DNA of 64,000 bases from Burkholderiales bacterium (lineage in GTDB: Bacteria; Pseudomonadota; Gammaproteobacteria; Burkholderiales; Burkholderiaceae_C): the NCBI GenBank assembly GCA_947381415.1, contig CANCVB010000001.1, forward strand, positions 205,797 to 269,796, written 5' to 3'. The position numbers were made by a program, and so were the translations under genes. This document shows positions 1 through 8,918 of the stretch, one piece after another. The notes below the pieces were generated by a model that was not told the origin of the DNA, ran no database searches, and saw only the letters and a list, made by a program, of their open reading frames with translations. Position 1 is the stretch's first letter; every line of letters starts with the position of its first letter.

Positions 1-1166
1 TTGGCGGGTAATTTGTTTTTCAGTCCGAGGTAGCCACAGGCCAAGGTCATGGCCAAAGCCACATAAGGGTTGGCATCTGCACCAATCACCCGGTTTTCAA
101 TGCGGCGCGCCTCGGGCGTGGACAGGGGTGAGCGAAAACCCACTGAGCGGTTGTCTTCGCCCCATTCGATGTTGATGGGTGCGGCCGTGTGACGGGCCAG
201 TCGGCGGTAACTGTTGACATAGGGGGCGACCAAGGCCATGGCTGAAGGAACGTGTTTTTGCAAGCCACCGATGTAGTTGAAGAACGCATCGGAGGGCGAG
301 CCATCGGCATTGCTGAAGATGTTGCGCCGGCTTTGTTTGTCCAAAATGCTTTGGTGCACATGCATGGCGCTGCCCGGTTCACCGGCAATCGGTTTGGCCA
401 TGAAGGTGGCGTACATGTTGTGCCGCATGGCCGCTTCGCGCACGGTGCGTTTGAAGAAAAACACCTCGTCGGCCAAGCCCATGGGATGGTCGTGAAAGAA
501 ATTGATTTCCATTTGACCGGCACCCACCTCGTGGATCAAGGTGTCTACGTTGAGGCCCATTTTTTCGCAGTAGTCGTAAATTTCCTCAAACAAAGGGTCG
601 AATTCGTTCACCGCGTCGATGCTGTAGGCCTGTCGGGAGGTTTCTGCGCGGCCACTGCGGCCAATGGGTGGGTGCAGCAAAGAGTTGGGGTCGGGGTTGC
701 GTGCCACCAGGTAGAACTCGAGTTCGGGGGCGACCACGGGTTCGAGGCCCATCTCGTTGTACAAATCGCAGACGCGGCGCAAGACGCTGCGCGGCGCAAA
801 GGGTATCAATTTGCCATGGCGGTCGAAACAGTCGTGGATCACTTGGGCGGTGGGGTCCGAGGCCCAAGGCACGATGCGCACCGTGGTGGGGTCGGGTTGC
901 AAATGCATGTCGCGGTCATTGGGGTTGATGACGTCGTAATAAGGCCCAGACTTGGGAAATTCACCCGTCACCCCCAGTGCCACCACCACCTCTGGCAAGC
1001 GCATGCCGCGGTCTTCCGTGAACTTCACGCGGGGCAAAATTTTGCCGCGGGCCACACCCGTCAAATCGGGTGCCAGGCATTCCACTTCAGTGACGCGGTG
1101 GACATTCAGCCAATGCTCTAACTCGCTGAAATTGGTGGGGGTGGGCAATGAGGCGGTATCAGACAT
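1..1166 (-). CDS. puuA: PuuA-like glutamate-putrescine ligase (glutamine synthetase family), 3' end cut by window
   Basis: ATP-dependent ligase of the glutamine synthetase fold. In the PuuA branch it joins glutamate to putrescine, the first step of the gamma-glutamylated putrescine pathway. Translating the minus strand from the ATG at 1166 gives MSDTASLPTPTNFSELEHWL and about 388 codons open to the left edge. Family motifs are visible in order: ELEFYL, GAGQMEINF (metal/glutamate site), GSAMHVHQS, NSYRRL, WGEDNRSVGFR and the late GADANPY segment. The sequence ends near LKNKLP, so roughly the last 60 residues lie outside the window. The PuuA assignment rather than GlnA rests on motif wording and on the adjacent puuD- and puuB-like genes. 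Another polyamine or amine gamma-glutamyl ligase is possible. The gene follows puuD by 28 bases and is probably cotranscribed. Confidence 0.85.
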   Translation of the reverse strand, partial: MSDTASLPTPTNFSELEHWLNVHRVTEVECLAPDLTGVARGKILPRVKFTEDRGMRLPEVVVALGVTGEFPKSGPYYDVINPNDRDMHLQPDPTTVRIVPWASDPTAQVIHDCFDRHGKLIPFAPRSVLRRVCDLYNEMGLEPVVAPELEFYLVARNPDPNSLLHPPIGRSGRAETSRQAYSIDAVNEFDPLFEEIYDYCEKMGLNVDTLIHEVGAGQMEINFFHDHPMGLADEVFFFKRTVREAAMRHNMYATFMAKPIAGEPGSAMHVHQSILDKQSRRNIFSNADGSPSDAFFNYIGGLQKHVPSAMALVAPYVNSYRRLARHTAAPINIEWGEDNRSVGFRSPLSTPEARRIENRVIGADANPYVALAMTLACGYLGLKNKLPA

Positions 1167-1194
1167 AGGCAGACTTTACAAAGTGAGAGGCGCC

Positions 1195-1986
1195 CTAAAC
1201 AGTGGCGGGGGCAGGGTGTTGAGCAAGCCCCAGACGTTGGGCTTGACGGCTTCGGCAGGCATCCCCGAACGACTGGAATATCTGTTGGTACAGCGGATGT
1301 TCTTGGCAACGCCACTCGGGGTGCCATTGGACCGCAAAGGCATAGGCTTTGGCATGGCGTATCTGTACCGCCTCTACCAAGCCATCGGGTGCATACGCCA
1401 TCGGCTCTAAACCATCGGCCAATCGGTCAATGCCTTGGCCGTGCAGCGAATTGACCATGGCGGTTTCGGCGCCTGCCCATCGGGCAAGCGGGGTATGCGG
1501 CAGGATGCGAATCGGGTGGCTGGGGGCGTACTGGTCGGCGAACGGCACGCCACGGGGTTCGCGGTGGTCCATCATGCCTGGGACCTCTTGCACCTGTTGG
1601 TGCAAACTGCCACCCAAAGCCACATTGATTTCTTGGAAACCGCGGCAAATACCCAGCAAGGGAATACCGTGCGCCAGACAGGCACGAATCAGCGGCAAAG
1701 TCAGCGCATCGCGTTGTGGGTCCAAAGGCAATTCGGGTCGAAGCACCTCTTGATCAAAATGGCTGGGATGCAAATTCGAGGGTGAGCCTGTTAACAAAAC
1801 ACCATCCACTGCCGCCAAAAGCTGGGGTATTTGCGCTGCGTGGGCTGTGGGGAAGGTCAAGGGTTCAGCGTGTGCACCTTGTTTGACGGCCAATGCATAT
1901 TTGTCACCCAAAACCGTGAAGGGAGACTTGACGTCCCCTTCGCCGAGTTGCCGATGATCGTGGGTGACCCAAACCCATGGCTGCAT
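1195..1986 (-). CDS. puuD: Gamma-glutamyl-GABA hydrolase, class I glutamine amidotransferase-like (peptidase C26)
   Basis: Predicted to release GABA and glutamate from gamma-glutamyl-GABA, the last step of the Puu pathway. The nucleophile elbow is LLGICRGFQEINVALGG with its catalytic Cys, and the His-Glu pair is in QWHPEW near the C-terminus. VDGVLLTGSPSNLHP is the usual N-half loop. An in-frame ATG at 1992 is possible, but GAGGAG sits immediately against it and exactly six bases before the ATG at 1986, so the 1986 start (263 residues, MQPWVWVTHD) is preferred. It lies about 105 bases after the putative PuuB gene and 28 bases before the PuuA-like gene, all on the same strand. Confidence 0.87.
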   Translation of the reverse strand: MQPWVWVTHDHRQLGEGDVKSPFTVLGDKYALAVKQGAHAEPLTFPTAHAAQIPQLLAAVDGVLLTGSPSNLHPSHFDQEVLRPELPLDPQRDALTLPLIRACLAHGIPLLGICRGFQEINVALGGSLHQQVQEVPGMMDHREPRGVPFADQYAPSHPIRILPHTPLARWAGAETAMVNSLHGQGIDRLADGLEPMAYAPDGLVEAVQIRHAKAYAFAVQWHPEWRCQEHPLYQQIFQSFGDACRSRQAQRLGLAQHPAPATV

Positions 1987-2091
1987 GCCCATCTCCTCAG
2001 AATAGTGAAGACATTATGTTGCATTTCTGAAGCATTTTCAGCCCGACCTGCCATTTAAATGCGTGACCGCGACTGACGCTGCGGCGCGGAC

Positions 2092-3399
2092 TCAGCTCAG
2101 CCAGTCGAGCAAGCGGTAATAGCTGGTGCCCAAGAGCAAAAGCGGAATGCGCATGGCGGGGCCGCCAGGAAAAGGGTTTTGTCGGATGCGTTGAAACAAG
2201 GCCAAGGCCGTGGTGTCGCCCCCAATGGCCTGGCTCACGACCCGCCCTGCCAAGGTGGTTGCCGCGACACCGTGGCCGCTAAAGCCTTGCATGAAAAACA
2301 CCCCTGGTGCCAGTTGACCCCAGTCGGGAGCGCGGTCGCGGGAAATATCGACAAATCCGCCCCACGTATGCGCTACAGGCGTGTCTGCCAATGCAGGAAA
2401 GACTTGCACCATGCGCTGTCGCATGGTCTCGGTAAGGTCTGAAGGGGTGGCTGCGGTGTAGCTGACCCTGCCGCCAAACAACATGCGCTTGTCGGCAGCC
2501 AGACGAAAGTAGTCCAGTACAAAATTGTTGTCACACACCGCCGCTTGGGTGGGCAGCAAGCTGTTGGCCAATTCGTCTGACAATGGTGGCGTGGCCACGA
2601 TATAGGTGCCCACGGGCATGATGCGCGCATGCAGGCGTGGCGCCAAGCCAGGCGCCTGCCAGAGCAGGCCGCAATTGCCAGCCAGCACCACCTGACGAGC
2701 GCGCACGTGGCCTTGGGCGCTGCGCACCACCCAATGCTCGCCCGAGCGCTCCATGGATTGGGCCGGACTGTGTTCAAACAAACGCACCCCGGCTGCGGCG
2801 GCGGCTTGGGCCAAGCCCAAACCATAGCGCAAGGGGTTGAGGTGACCCGAGGCGGGGTCGATCAAGCCAGCAACATAACGTTGACTGCCGATGTGGGCTT
2901 GCAATTCAGACCCTTCAACATACTGCATGCGGTGGCCATGGTTTTTCAACATGTAGGCTTGTTCTTGTTGAAGCGCCAAGGCTTTGCGTCGGCGATCAGC
3001 CACTGTGATGTAAGACCACACTGGCTCGCACTCGATGGCATAGCGACGCATGCGCTCTTGCATCCATTGCAAACTCGCCAGCGACAGTTGCCACAGTTCT
3101 TGTCCAGCTTTCAAACCCAGGTGCTGGTCCAGCCAGGCTTGGCCACAGGCAAAACCGCTGATGGCTTGGCCACCATTGCGCCCCGAGGCATGGCCACACA
3201 GCTGCTGCGCTTCCAGTACCACCACCTCTTGGCCTTGTTCGGCCAACTCCAGCGCGGTTGACAGGCCTGCCAAGCCGCCGCCGACCACCAGCACATCAGC
3301 GACGGTATCCGACTGCAAAGACGGCCAATCTTGGCGGGTCACGGTGGTTTCGTAATAGCAGTCTTTGCCAAGGTTCTGGTTCAGGTAAGCCAAATCCAT
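2092..3399 (-). CDS. puuB: FAD-dependent amine oxidoreductase, PuuB-like gamma-glutamylputrescine oxidase
   Basis: DAO-family flavoenzyme of about 435 residues. The Rossmann dinucleotide-binding motif VLVVGGGLAGLSTALELAEQ lies about 35 residues from the start, followed by HASGRNGGQ (the isoalloxazine-contacting loop typical of PuuB and sarcosine-oxidase-like enzymes) and a C-terminal MQGFSGHGVAATTLAGRVV FAD segment. The open frame continues upstream into the ureohydrolase gene, but ATG 3399 (MDLAYLNQNLGKD) has an AGGA about seven bases upstream and is the better start. Predicted to oxidise gamma-glutamylputrescine to the aldehyde. The substrate is inferred from the puuA/puuD neighbours. The dehydrogenase PuuC is not in the window. 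Confidence 0.82.
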   Translation of the reverse strand: MDLAYLNQNLGKDCYYETTVTRQDWPSLQSDTVADVLVVGGGLAGLSTALELAEQGQEVVVLEAQQLCGHASGRNGGQAISGFACGQAWLDQHLGLKAGQELWQLSLASLQWMQERMRRYAIECEPVWSYITVADRRRKALALQQEQAYMLKNHGHRMQYVEGSELQAHIGSQRYVAGLIDPASGHLNPLRYGLGLAQAAAAAGVRLFEHSPAQSMERSGEHWVVRSAQGHVRARQVVLAGNCGLLWQAPGLAPRLHARIMPVGTYIVATPPLSDELANSLLPTQAAVCDNNFVLDYFRLAADKRMLFGGRVSYTAATPSDLTETMRQRMVQVFPALADTPVAHTWGGFVDISRDRAPDWGQLAPGVFFMQGFSGHGVAATTLAGRVVSQAIGGDTTALALFQRIRQNPFPGGPAMRIPLLLLGTSYYRLLDWLS

Positions 3400-3409
3400 G
3401 GGTGTCCTT

Positions 3410-4339
3410 TCAGGGGCGCAATGCTTGAAGCCTTTTGGCCTGACCACTCAGGTAGGACCAGACCAAGGTGGAAGCCGCCAGACTGCTGAGTTCTGCATGG
3501 TCATAGGGCGGAGACACCTCGACACAGTCCATGCCAATCCAATTCAAATCGGACAAGCCTTCGACCCAGTACAGCAATTGGCTCATGCTCAGGCCCCCAG
3601 GCTCTGGCGTGCCGGTTCCAGGCGCAAAGGCAGGGTCCAGGCAATCGATGTCGAGCGTCAAATACACAGGGCGTTGGCCGATGCGCTCGCGCACCGCTTG
3701 CAACAGGGGGTCCAGCTGCTGACCCTCTCGCCCCCACAGGTCGCGGGCATGGTAAATCAGGCCGCCTTGGTCTCGTACGTACTCGCGCGCGCTGCGTTCT
3801 GCGGCCGAGCGCAAGCCCACTTGCACCGTGTGGCTGGCGCTGACCAAACCTTCTTCAATGGCTTCACGGGTCCAAGTGCCATGGCCTGAGGGCTCGCCAA
3901 AATGGTCTTCCCAGGTGTCGCAGTGCGCATCGAAATGCAGCAAAGCCACGGGACCCTGTTGGGCATGGATGGCGCGCAGCAAGGGCAGGGTGATGGCGTG
4001 GTCGCCCCCCAAAAACACGCAGTGGTGATGGCGCAGCAAAGGCTGGGCCTGGGCCTGAATGGCCGCGCGTGCCGCCATCAATCCACTGGCGTTGGGCAAG
4101 GTCAGGTTGCCAGCGTCTCCCAGCCAGGGCAAGGGGCTGACATCAAACACCGGATGGGTGGCGTCACACAGCTGCAAGCTGGCGGTACGGATGCTTTGAG
4201 GGGCCATGCGCGCACCCGGGCGGTTGGTCACGCTGCCATCCCAAGGCACACCGACCACGGCCAAGGGCTGGTGGTGCAAGGGGGGGCAGTTGGCAAAACC
4301 GCCGTTGCTTTGGCTGTAGGGAAACGCCAGTTCAGCCAT
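3410..4339 (-). CDS. speB: Agmatinase/ureohydrolase family enzyme
   Basis: Binuclear-manganese ureohydrolase of 309 residues, the usual length. Metal ligand motifs are all present: GGDHAI, LLHFDAHCDTWED and LTLDIDCLDPAFAPGTGTPE. The C-terminal GMDCVEVSPPYDHAE block is standard for agmatinase-like members. Agmatine hydrolysis would give urea and putrescine, feeding the adjacent Puu genes, so the cluster plausibly converts agmatine to GABA. Guanidinobutyrase or another guanidino substrate cannot be excluded from sequence. The gene starts 4 bases after the miaB stop and ends 10 bases before the oxidase start, suggesting one transcript. Confidence 0.85.
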   Translation of the reverse strand: MAELAFPYSQSNGGFANCPPLHHQPLAVVGVPWDGSVTNRPGARMAPQSIRTASLQLCDATHPVFDVSPLPWLGDAGNLTLPNASGLMAARAAIQAQAQPLLRHHHCVFLGGDHAITLPLLRAIHAQQGPVALLHFDAHCDTWEDHFGEPSGHGTWTREAIEEGLVSASHTVQVGLRSAAERSAREYVRDQGGLIYHARDLWGREGQQLDPLLQAVRERIGQRPVYLTLDIDCLDPAFAPGTGTPEPGGLSMSQLLYWVEGLSDLNWIGMDCVEVSPPYDHAELSSLAASTLVWSYLSGQAKRLQALRP

Positions 4340-4342
4340 GCA

Positions 4343-5677
4343 TCAAGCCACCACGACTTGGCCGCGCAAGGAGTGCGGCAAGGCTTCGGTGATGCGCACA
4401 TCGATCATCTGGCCGACCAAGCGCTGCCCTTGCGGGCCGGCGTCAAAGTTGACGATGCGGTTGCATTCGGTGCGGCCCATCAACTCGGCCGCACTCTTGC
4501 GTGACGCGCCTTCCACCAAAATCCGCTGCACCGTGCCCACACGGCTTTCGCCAATGCGCCGCACGTTGTCTTCCACCGTGGCTTGCAGGTGTTGCAAACG
4601 GCGCAACTTCACCTCGTGCGGCGTGTCGTCGTGCAAATTGGCGGCAGGCGTGCCAGGGCGGGGACTGAAAATAAAACTGAACGAGGCGTCAAAACCGATG
4701 TCGGTGATCAACTTCATGAGCTTGTCAAAGTCTTCCTCGGTCTCGCCAGGAAAGCCCACGATGAAATCCGAGCTCATGGAAATATCGGGGCGCACCGCGC
4801 GCAGTTTGCGGATGGTGCTCTTGTATTCCATGGCGGTGTAGCCGCGTTTCATGGCCATCAGGATGCGGTCTGAGCCGTGTTGCACAGGCAAGTGCAAATG
4901 GCTCACCAACTGCGGCACCTTGGCATACACATCAATCAGGCGCTGGGTGAATTCGTTGGGGTGGCTGGTGGTGTAACGGATGCGCTCCACACCAGGAATT
5001 TCAGCGATGTATTCAATCAGCAAGGCAAAGTCGGCGATCTCTGCGCTCTCGCCCATGCGGCCACGGTAGGCATTGACGTTTTGGCCAAGCAGTGTGATTT
5101 CTTTCACGCCTTGTGCAACCAAGCCCGCCACTTCGGTCAACACATCGTCCAAGGGGCGGTTGATTTCTTCGCCCCGTGTGTAAGGCACCACGCAATAGCT
5201 GCAGTACTTGGAGCAGCCTTCCATGATGGAGACAAACGCCGAGGCGCCGTCTACCCGTGCGGGCGGCAGGTGGTCGAACTTCTCGATCTCGGGAAAACTG
5301 ATGTCGACCTGAGGCTTCTTCAAATCGCGGCGCTGGTTCAGCAACTCGGGCAGGCGGTGCAGGGTTTGCGGCCCGAACACCACGTCCACATAGGGCGCGC
5401 GGGCGATGATGGCCTCGCCTTCTTGGCTGGCCACACAACCACCCACAGCAATTTGCACGCCTTTTTGTTTGAGGTGTTTCACGCGCCCTAAATCGGAAAA
5501 CACTTTTTCCTGGGCTTTTTCGCGCACCGAGCAGGTGTTGAAGACCACCAAATCGGCTTCGTCGATGTCTTGGGTTTGTTCGTAGCCTTGGGCAGCGCCC
5601 AAAACGTCAGCCATCTTGTCCGAGTCGTACTCGTTCATTTGGCAGCCAAAGGTTTTGATGAAGACTTTGCGGCTCAT
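4343..5677 (-). CDS. miaB: tRNA-2-methylthio-N6-dimethylallyladenosine synthase MiaB
   Basis: Radical-SAM methylthiotransferase that modifies i6A37 of tRNAs reading UNN codons. It is 444 residues, the family length. The N-terminal MTTase domain opens [15 protein letters not shown], with cluster cysteines near residues 12, 49 and 81. The radical-SAM triad is CSKYCSYC near residues 155-162. A TRAM-like C-terminus contains [12 protein letters not shown]. It heads a tight minus-strand run with the ureohydrolase and oxidase genes. No functional link is obvious, so the arrangement may simply reflect shared transcription. Confidence 0.96.
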   Translation of the reverse strand: MSRKVFIKTFGCQMNEYDSDKMADVLGAAQGYEQTQDIDEADLVVFNTCSVREKAQEKVFSDLGRVKHLKQKGVQIAVGGCVASQEGEAIIARAPYVDVVFGPQTLHRLPELLNQRRDLKKPQVDISFPEIEKFDHLPPARVDGASAFVSIMEGCSKYCSYCVVPYTRGEEINRPLDDVLTEVAGLVAQGVKEITLLGQNVNAYRGRMGESAEIADFALLIEYIAEIPGVERIRYTTSHPNEFTQRLIDVYAKVPQLVSHLHLPVQHGSDRILMAMKRGYTAMEYKSTIRKLRAVRPDISMSSDFIVGFPGETEEDFDKLMKLITDIGFDASFSFIFSPRPGTPAANLHDDTPHEVKLRRLQHLQATVEDNVRRIGESRVGTVQRILVEGASRKSAAELMGRTECNRIVNFDAGPQGQRLVGQMIDVRITEALPHSLRGQVVVA

Positions 5678-5774
5678 GGCGAAGTCCTTGAAGAAATGCA
5701 GCGGGTCATGGTGTAGATCCAGAGGCTGTGAAAGGAGGGCAGATTGTAGCCAGGGCGTTCTTTATGATCGCCCC

Positions 5775-6158
5775 ATGACCACCTTCACCCGCACCGTTTT
5801 ATTCACCGACACCGATGGCCGTGCGCGTTTTCGCGCTGAGGCCGTGGCCTTGGACCAAGGCAGCCCGCAGGCCCGCTTGAGCGAGTTGTTGCCCACCCAA
5901 GGTTTGCAGTTGCGTGAAAGCCCCGTGGGCTTCAAAAGCGAGTTTCATGTGAGCAGCCACCCCCAGTGGGTGTTCATCTTGCAAGGCCAGATGGAGATTG
6001 GATTGCAAGACGGCACATCCAGGGTGTTTGGACCGGGGGAGCATTTTTTCTCGGCGGATCTGTTGCCCACTGGCGCGGTTTTTGACCCCGAGGTGCATGG
6101 CCACTGGAGTCGGCAGTTAGGGCAGGAAAAGTTGGTGACGGTGTTTGTGCGGGCCTAA
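5775..6158 (+). CDS. Small cupin-domain protein
   Basis: 127-residue protein from ATG 5775 (MTTFTRTVLF). The longer frame starting at 5616 runs antisense into miaB and is not favoured. One cupin barrel is suggested by HPQWVFILQGQMEIGL (motif 1-like) and FGPGEHFFSADL followed by EVHGHWSRQ (motif 2-like). There is no signal peptide. Small cupins of this kind may be metal-dependent dioxygenases, isomerases or binding proteins. Nothing here identifies a ligand. It diverges from miaB across about 97 bases, and the carbonic anhydrase gene follows on the same strand after a 179-base gap with its own candidate promoter. Confidence 0.75.
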   Translation: MTTFTRTVLFTDTDGRARFRAEAVALDQGSPQARLSELLPTQGLQLRESPVGFKSEFHVSSHPQWVFILQGQMEIGLQDGTSRVFGPGEHFFSADLLPTGAVFDPEVHGHWSRQLGQEKLVTVFVRA

Positions 6159-6237
6159 AGACCGGTTGGTGCATACCTGCTTGTACGCAAATTCTGCGAA
6201 ATATGAATCATTTGGGAGTATTTTTCGGTTTCATGAT

Positions 6238-6265
6238 TAAAGTCTTGCCTTGTTCAAGCCGATCA
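6238..6265 (+). promoter_or_regulatory. Candidate sigma-28 promoter for the carbonic anhydrase gene
   Basis: TAAAGTCT at 6238-6245 and GCCGATCA at 6258-6265 match the -35 and -10 elements found before flagellar genes in this window, but the spacer is 12 bases rather than 11. It lies about 72 bases before the ATG. The element sequences are good and the spacing is suboptimal, so this is tentative. Confidence 0.4.
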
Positions 6266-6337
6266 AACCCTTAGCATCTTGGGCGAGAATCTGCCCTGAA
6301 CCCGATTTCCCTTTTTTTACCTTCTTGTTGAGTAGCC

Positions 6338-7564
6338 ATGAAAAAACATTTGCGTCTTATCCTGGAAATTTTGCTGGGAATTTGTCTGGTTGCTACCGCA
6401 GCCCTGGCTTACTGGAATTTTTCCGCTAAAAAACATTTGAATGAACAAGTGGCTGAGTTGAGTGAGCAACTTGATGAAGCCAAAGAATCCTTGGAAAAAG
6501 TCCATGAAGAGGCCGACGCCTCCAAAGACGCCAAAGCAGAGCCAGACAACACGGCCAACCAAGAAATGGAAGCTTTGAAATCGGCTTTTGCCAATGGCGT
6601 GGTTCTGCAAGACGTTGAAACCTTGTACAAAGCGCAAAAGGCTTTGAGCGCTGAAAGACAAGTGGGTATGGCATCTTTGCGTTTGCTCACCAAAGGCGCG
6701 CAAGACCCTGACACCATCGCCGCTTACCAAAAAGCCTTGGAGATGGCTGAATGGAGCAACCGTTTGCAAACCGTGTGTGCTGCGCAAAATGCCTTGGCCG
6801 CTGCCGGTCAAAAGGTGAAAGTGCTGTCCGAGTGCAAAAAATCCACCGATAAAGAGGCCGATGCCAAGGAAGAGCACGCCAAGAAAGACGACAAAGCGCA
6901 CGACGTGCATTGGGGTTATGAGGGCGATAACGGCCCTGAACATTGGGGCGATGCGTTCCCAGTCTGTGGCAAAGGCAAGAAACAGTCACCTTTGAACATC
7001 GTTGGCCCGTTTGAAAAATCCAAAGACAGCCTGAGCGTGGACTACAAAGAAGGCCCACTCAAAATGTTCAACAACGGCCACACGATCCAGGTCAACATAG
7101 AGCCAGGCAGTACCTTGACGATTGGCAAAGAGACCTTCGATTTGTTGCAATTTCACTTCCACCGCCCCTCTGAAGAGCAGGTCGAAGGCAAAAATGCCAG
7201 CATGGTCGCCCACTTTGTTCACAAGAGCAAAGAAGGCAAATTGGCGGTGATTGGGGTGTTGCTCAATGAAGGCAAAGACAGTGCGCCCATCAAAACCTTG
7301 TGGGCCAATTTGCCGCCTAAAGAAGGCGAGGAGTTCTTGCCTTCCAAAGTCACTTTTAACCCTGCAAGCATGTTGCCCAAGGAAATGGCTTTCTATAACT
7401 ACGAAGGCTCTTTAACCACCCCCCCTTGTACAGAGGGTGTGCAGTTTTATATCTTGAAGTCGCCGATGGAGATTTCCAAGCAACAGTTGGCAAAATTCCC
7501 TTACAAAGTCAACGCCCGCCCTGTGCAGTCACTCAATGGCCGCAAAATTTCAGCAGGCGGTTAA
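6338..7564 (+). CDS. Membrane-anchored coiled-coil protein with C-terminal alpha-carbonic anhydrase domain
   Basis: 408 residues. A short cytoplasmic start MKKHLRL is followed by one membrane segment (about 7-27), a heptad-like acidic/basic helix (about 30-65) and a helical region to about 185. A complete alpha-class carbonic anhydrase domain then runs from HWGYEGDNGPEHWG to the end. Zinc histidines are seen in QFHFHRP (273, 275) and MVAHFVH (292). The proton-gate Glu and Thr equivalents are in PSEE and GSLTTPPC, and the conserved disulfide pair is Cys210/Cys364. The domain should sit in the periplasm and hydrate CO2. Most bacterial alpha-carbonic anhydrases are shorter secreted proteins, so the helical extension is unusual. 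The gene ends 4 bases from the convergent fliN stop and may have a flagellar-type promoter. Confidence 0.85.
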   Translation: MKKHLRLILEILLGICLVATAALAYWNFSAKKHLNEQVAELSEQLDEAKESLEKVHEEADASKDAKAEPDNTANQEMEALKSAFANGVVLQDVETLYKAQKALSAERQVGMASLRLLTKGAQDPDTIAAYQKALEMAEWSNRLQTVCAAQNALAAAGQKVKVLSECKKSTDKEADAKEEHAKKDDKAHDVHWGYEGDNGPEHWGDAFPVCGKGKKQSPLNIVGPFEKSKDSLSVDYKEGPLKMFNNGHTIQVNIEPGSTLTIGKETFDLLQFHFHRPSEEQVEGKNASMVAHFVHKSKEGKLAVIGVLLNEGKDSAPIKTLWANLPPKEGEEFLPSKVTFNPASMLPKEMAFYNYEGSLTTPPCTEGVQFYILKSPMEISKQQLAKFPYKVNARPVQSLNGRKISAGG

Positions 7565-7568
7565 GGGT

Positions 7569-7898
7569 TTAAATCGATTGCAGGCGATCGGTGGAGGGTA
7601 CGACGCGGGTGAGTCGTATGCCGTAACGGTCATTGACCAAGACCACCTCGCCTTGTGCCACCACCGTTTCGTTGACCAACAGGTCTAGCGGTTCACCGGC
7701 GATGCGGTCGAGTTCGACCACACTGCCTTGGGTGAGGCGCATCAAATCTTTGATCTTGATATTGGTACGGCCTACCTCGATAGAGAGCGTGACAGAGATG
7801 TTTTGCAGCACTTCCGGATTGATATTGCCGGGTTGGCTGACCTGAAATTCCTCGGAACTGGGAGGCGTTTCGTCTGGGGTTTCGGTGGTGTCGTTCAT
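7569..7898 (-). CDS. fliN: Flagellar motor switch protein FliN
   Basis: 109-residue SpoA-domain protein of the C-ring base. The conserved C-terminal part reads VTLSIEVGRTNIKIKDLMRL, then GSVVELDRIAGEPLDLLVN and GEVVLVNDRYGIRLT. The frame can also be opened at a TTG (7916) overlapping the fliM stop, but ATG 7898 has AGGA about eight bases upstream and yields a normal-sized protein. It is the last gene of fliK-fliL-fliM-fliN. The fliOPQR genes that often follow are not here, and the next gene converges from the other strand after 4 bases. Confidence 0.95.
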   Translation of the reverse strand: MNDTTETPDETPPSSEEFQVSQPGNINPEVLQNISVTLSIEVGRTNIKIKDLMRLTQGSVVELDRIAGEPLDLLVNETVVAQGEVVLVNDRYGIRLTRVVPSTDRLQSI

Positions 7899-7912
7899 GG
7901 TACTTTCCTGTC

Positions 7913-8911
7913 TCAAACCTGTCCTGGGACAATTTGCTTTTCAACCCGCACAGCCACATTAGAGCCGCGCGTGCCGATGTTGACCCCAAAGGTGGGGACG
8001 CCGTTGGCCAGGAATTGCGCCTGGTCGGGTTTCTTGAAGAACAGCAAATCGCCTTCTTTCATGTTTTGCAGGTGATAAAGCGTTGTTTTGATCTCGCCCA
8101 TCATCACCCGCACATCGAGTTCGGAGTCGCCCACAGCGACGGCCAAATCCTCGCGCCAAATTTTGTCTGACTCTTCGTTGCCGTCGCTGGCCGAGACGCG
8201 GTTGCGCAGCAAGTCGCGCAAAGGCTTCAAGGTGGCGTAAGGGTAGACCAAGTCCATGAAGCCTTTGCCGCCAGAAGCGGTGGCCTCGGCATCAAAGCGG
8301 GTGAGAACGACCAAGTCGTTTTCATCGGCAATTTGGGCAAACTGAGGGTTGATCTCGGCGCTGATTTGTTCGCAGTCGATTTCTAATATCGGTGACCAAG
8401 CTTCCTTGAGCGAGCGGAAAAACACACTCAAGATGATGTGAATGATGCGGGTTTCGGTGGGGGTGAACAATCGGCTGGGGGGTAAATCGGAAACCCCTTT
8501 GCCAAAACCACCAAAAAAGCTGTCCAGCGAGCTGAAAATCACATTCGGGTCAATGATGATGACCGAATTGCCACGCATGGGACTGATGCGGATGGTGTTC
8601 ACAGCCAGAGGCGCTTTGAGGGTTTTGACGTAATCGCCAAACTTCAAAATTTGCACCCGCGTCGGGTTCACGCGCGGGGTGGTGCGCAAGACTTCCAGCA
8701 AACCCAATCGGAACATGCGGATGAACCGCTCATTGATCATGTCGATGGCCGACACATTCACGCCCAGGCTGCTGTTCTCGCTGGCCAGGTCATGCTTGCG
8801 CACCCGGACTTTGGTATTGAAACCCGTGTCCGATTCGATAGATCCGTCCTTCAAGCCCTCGGCCAAGGCCGTGAGCTCTTCCGGACTGAGTAAGTTTTGT
8901 CGGGTTGCCAT
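7913..8911 (-). CDS. fliM: Flagellar motor switch protein FliM
   Basis: 332 residues, the family length. The N-terminal CheY-P-binding segment is present in a diverged form, LLSPEELTALAEGL. The middle CheC-like domain shows SLDSFFGGFGKG, and the C-terminal SpoA domain contains LDVRVMMGEIKTTLYHLQNM. FliM connects FliG to FliN in the cytoplasmic C-ring and reverses rotation on CheY-P binding. It lies 7 bases downstream of fliL and 14 bases before fliN on the same strand. Confidence 0.96.
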   Translation of the reverse strand: MATRQNLLSPEELTALAEGLKDGSIESDTGFNTKVRVRKHDLASENSSLGVNVSAIDMINERFIRMFRLGLLEVLRTTPRVNPTRVQILKFGDYVKTLKAPLAVNTIRISPMRGNSVIIIDPNVIFSSLDSFFGGFGKGVSDLPPSRLFTPTETRIIHIILSVFFRSLKEAWSPILEIDCEQISAEINPQFAQIADENDLVVLTRFDAEATASGGKGFMDLVYPYATLKPLRDLLRNRVSASDGNEESDKIWREDLAVAVGDSELDVRVMMGEIKTTLYHLQNMKEGDLLFFKKPDQAQFLANGVPTFGVNIGTRGSNVAVRVEKQIVPGQV

Positions 8912-8918
8912 GGGGGAA

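Noticed and set aside
252..1121. Plus-strand 289-codon frame over the glutamine synthetase-like gene
   Set aside because: Antisense shadow; the minus strand carries all family motifs.
5616..5774. N-terminal extension of the cupin gene back to 5616
   Set aside because: It would run antisense into the start of miaB and adds a low-complexity, cysteine-rich segment unlike a cupin. ATG 5775 fits the domain.
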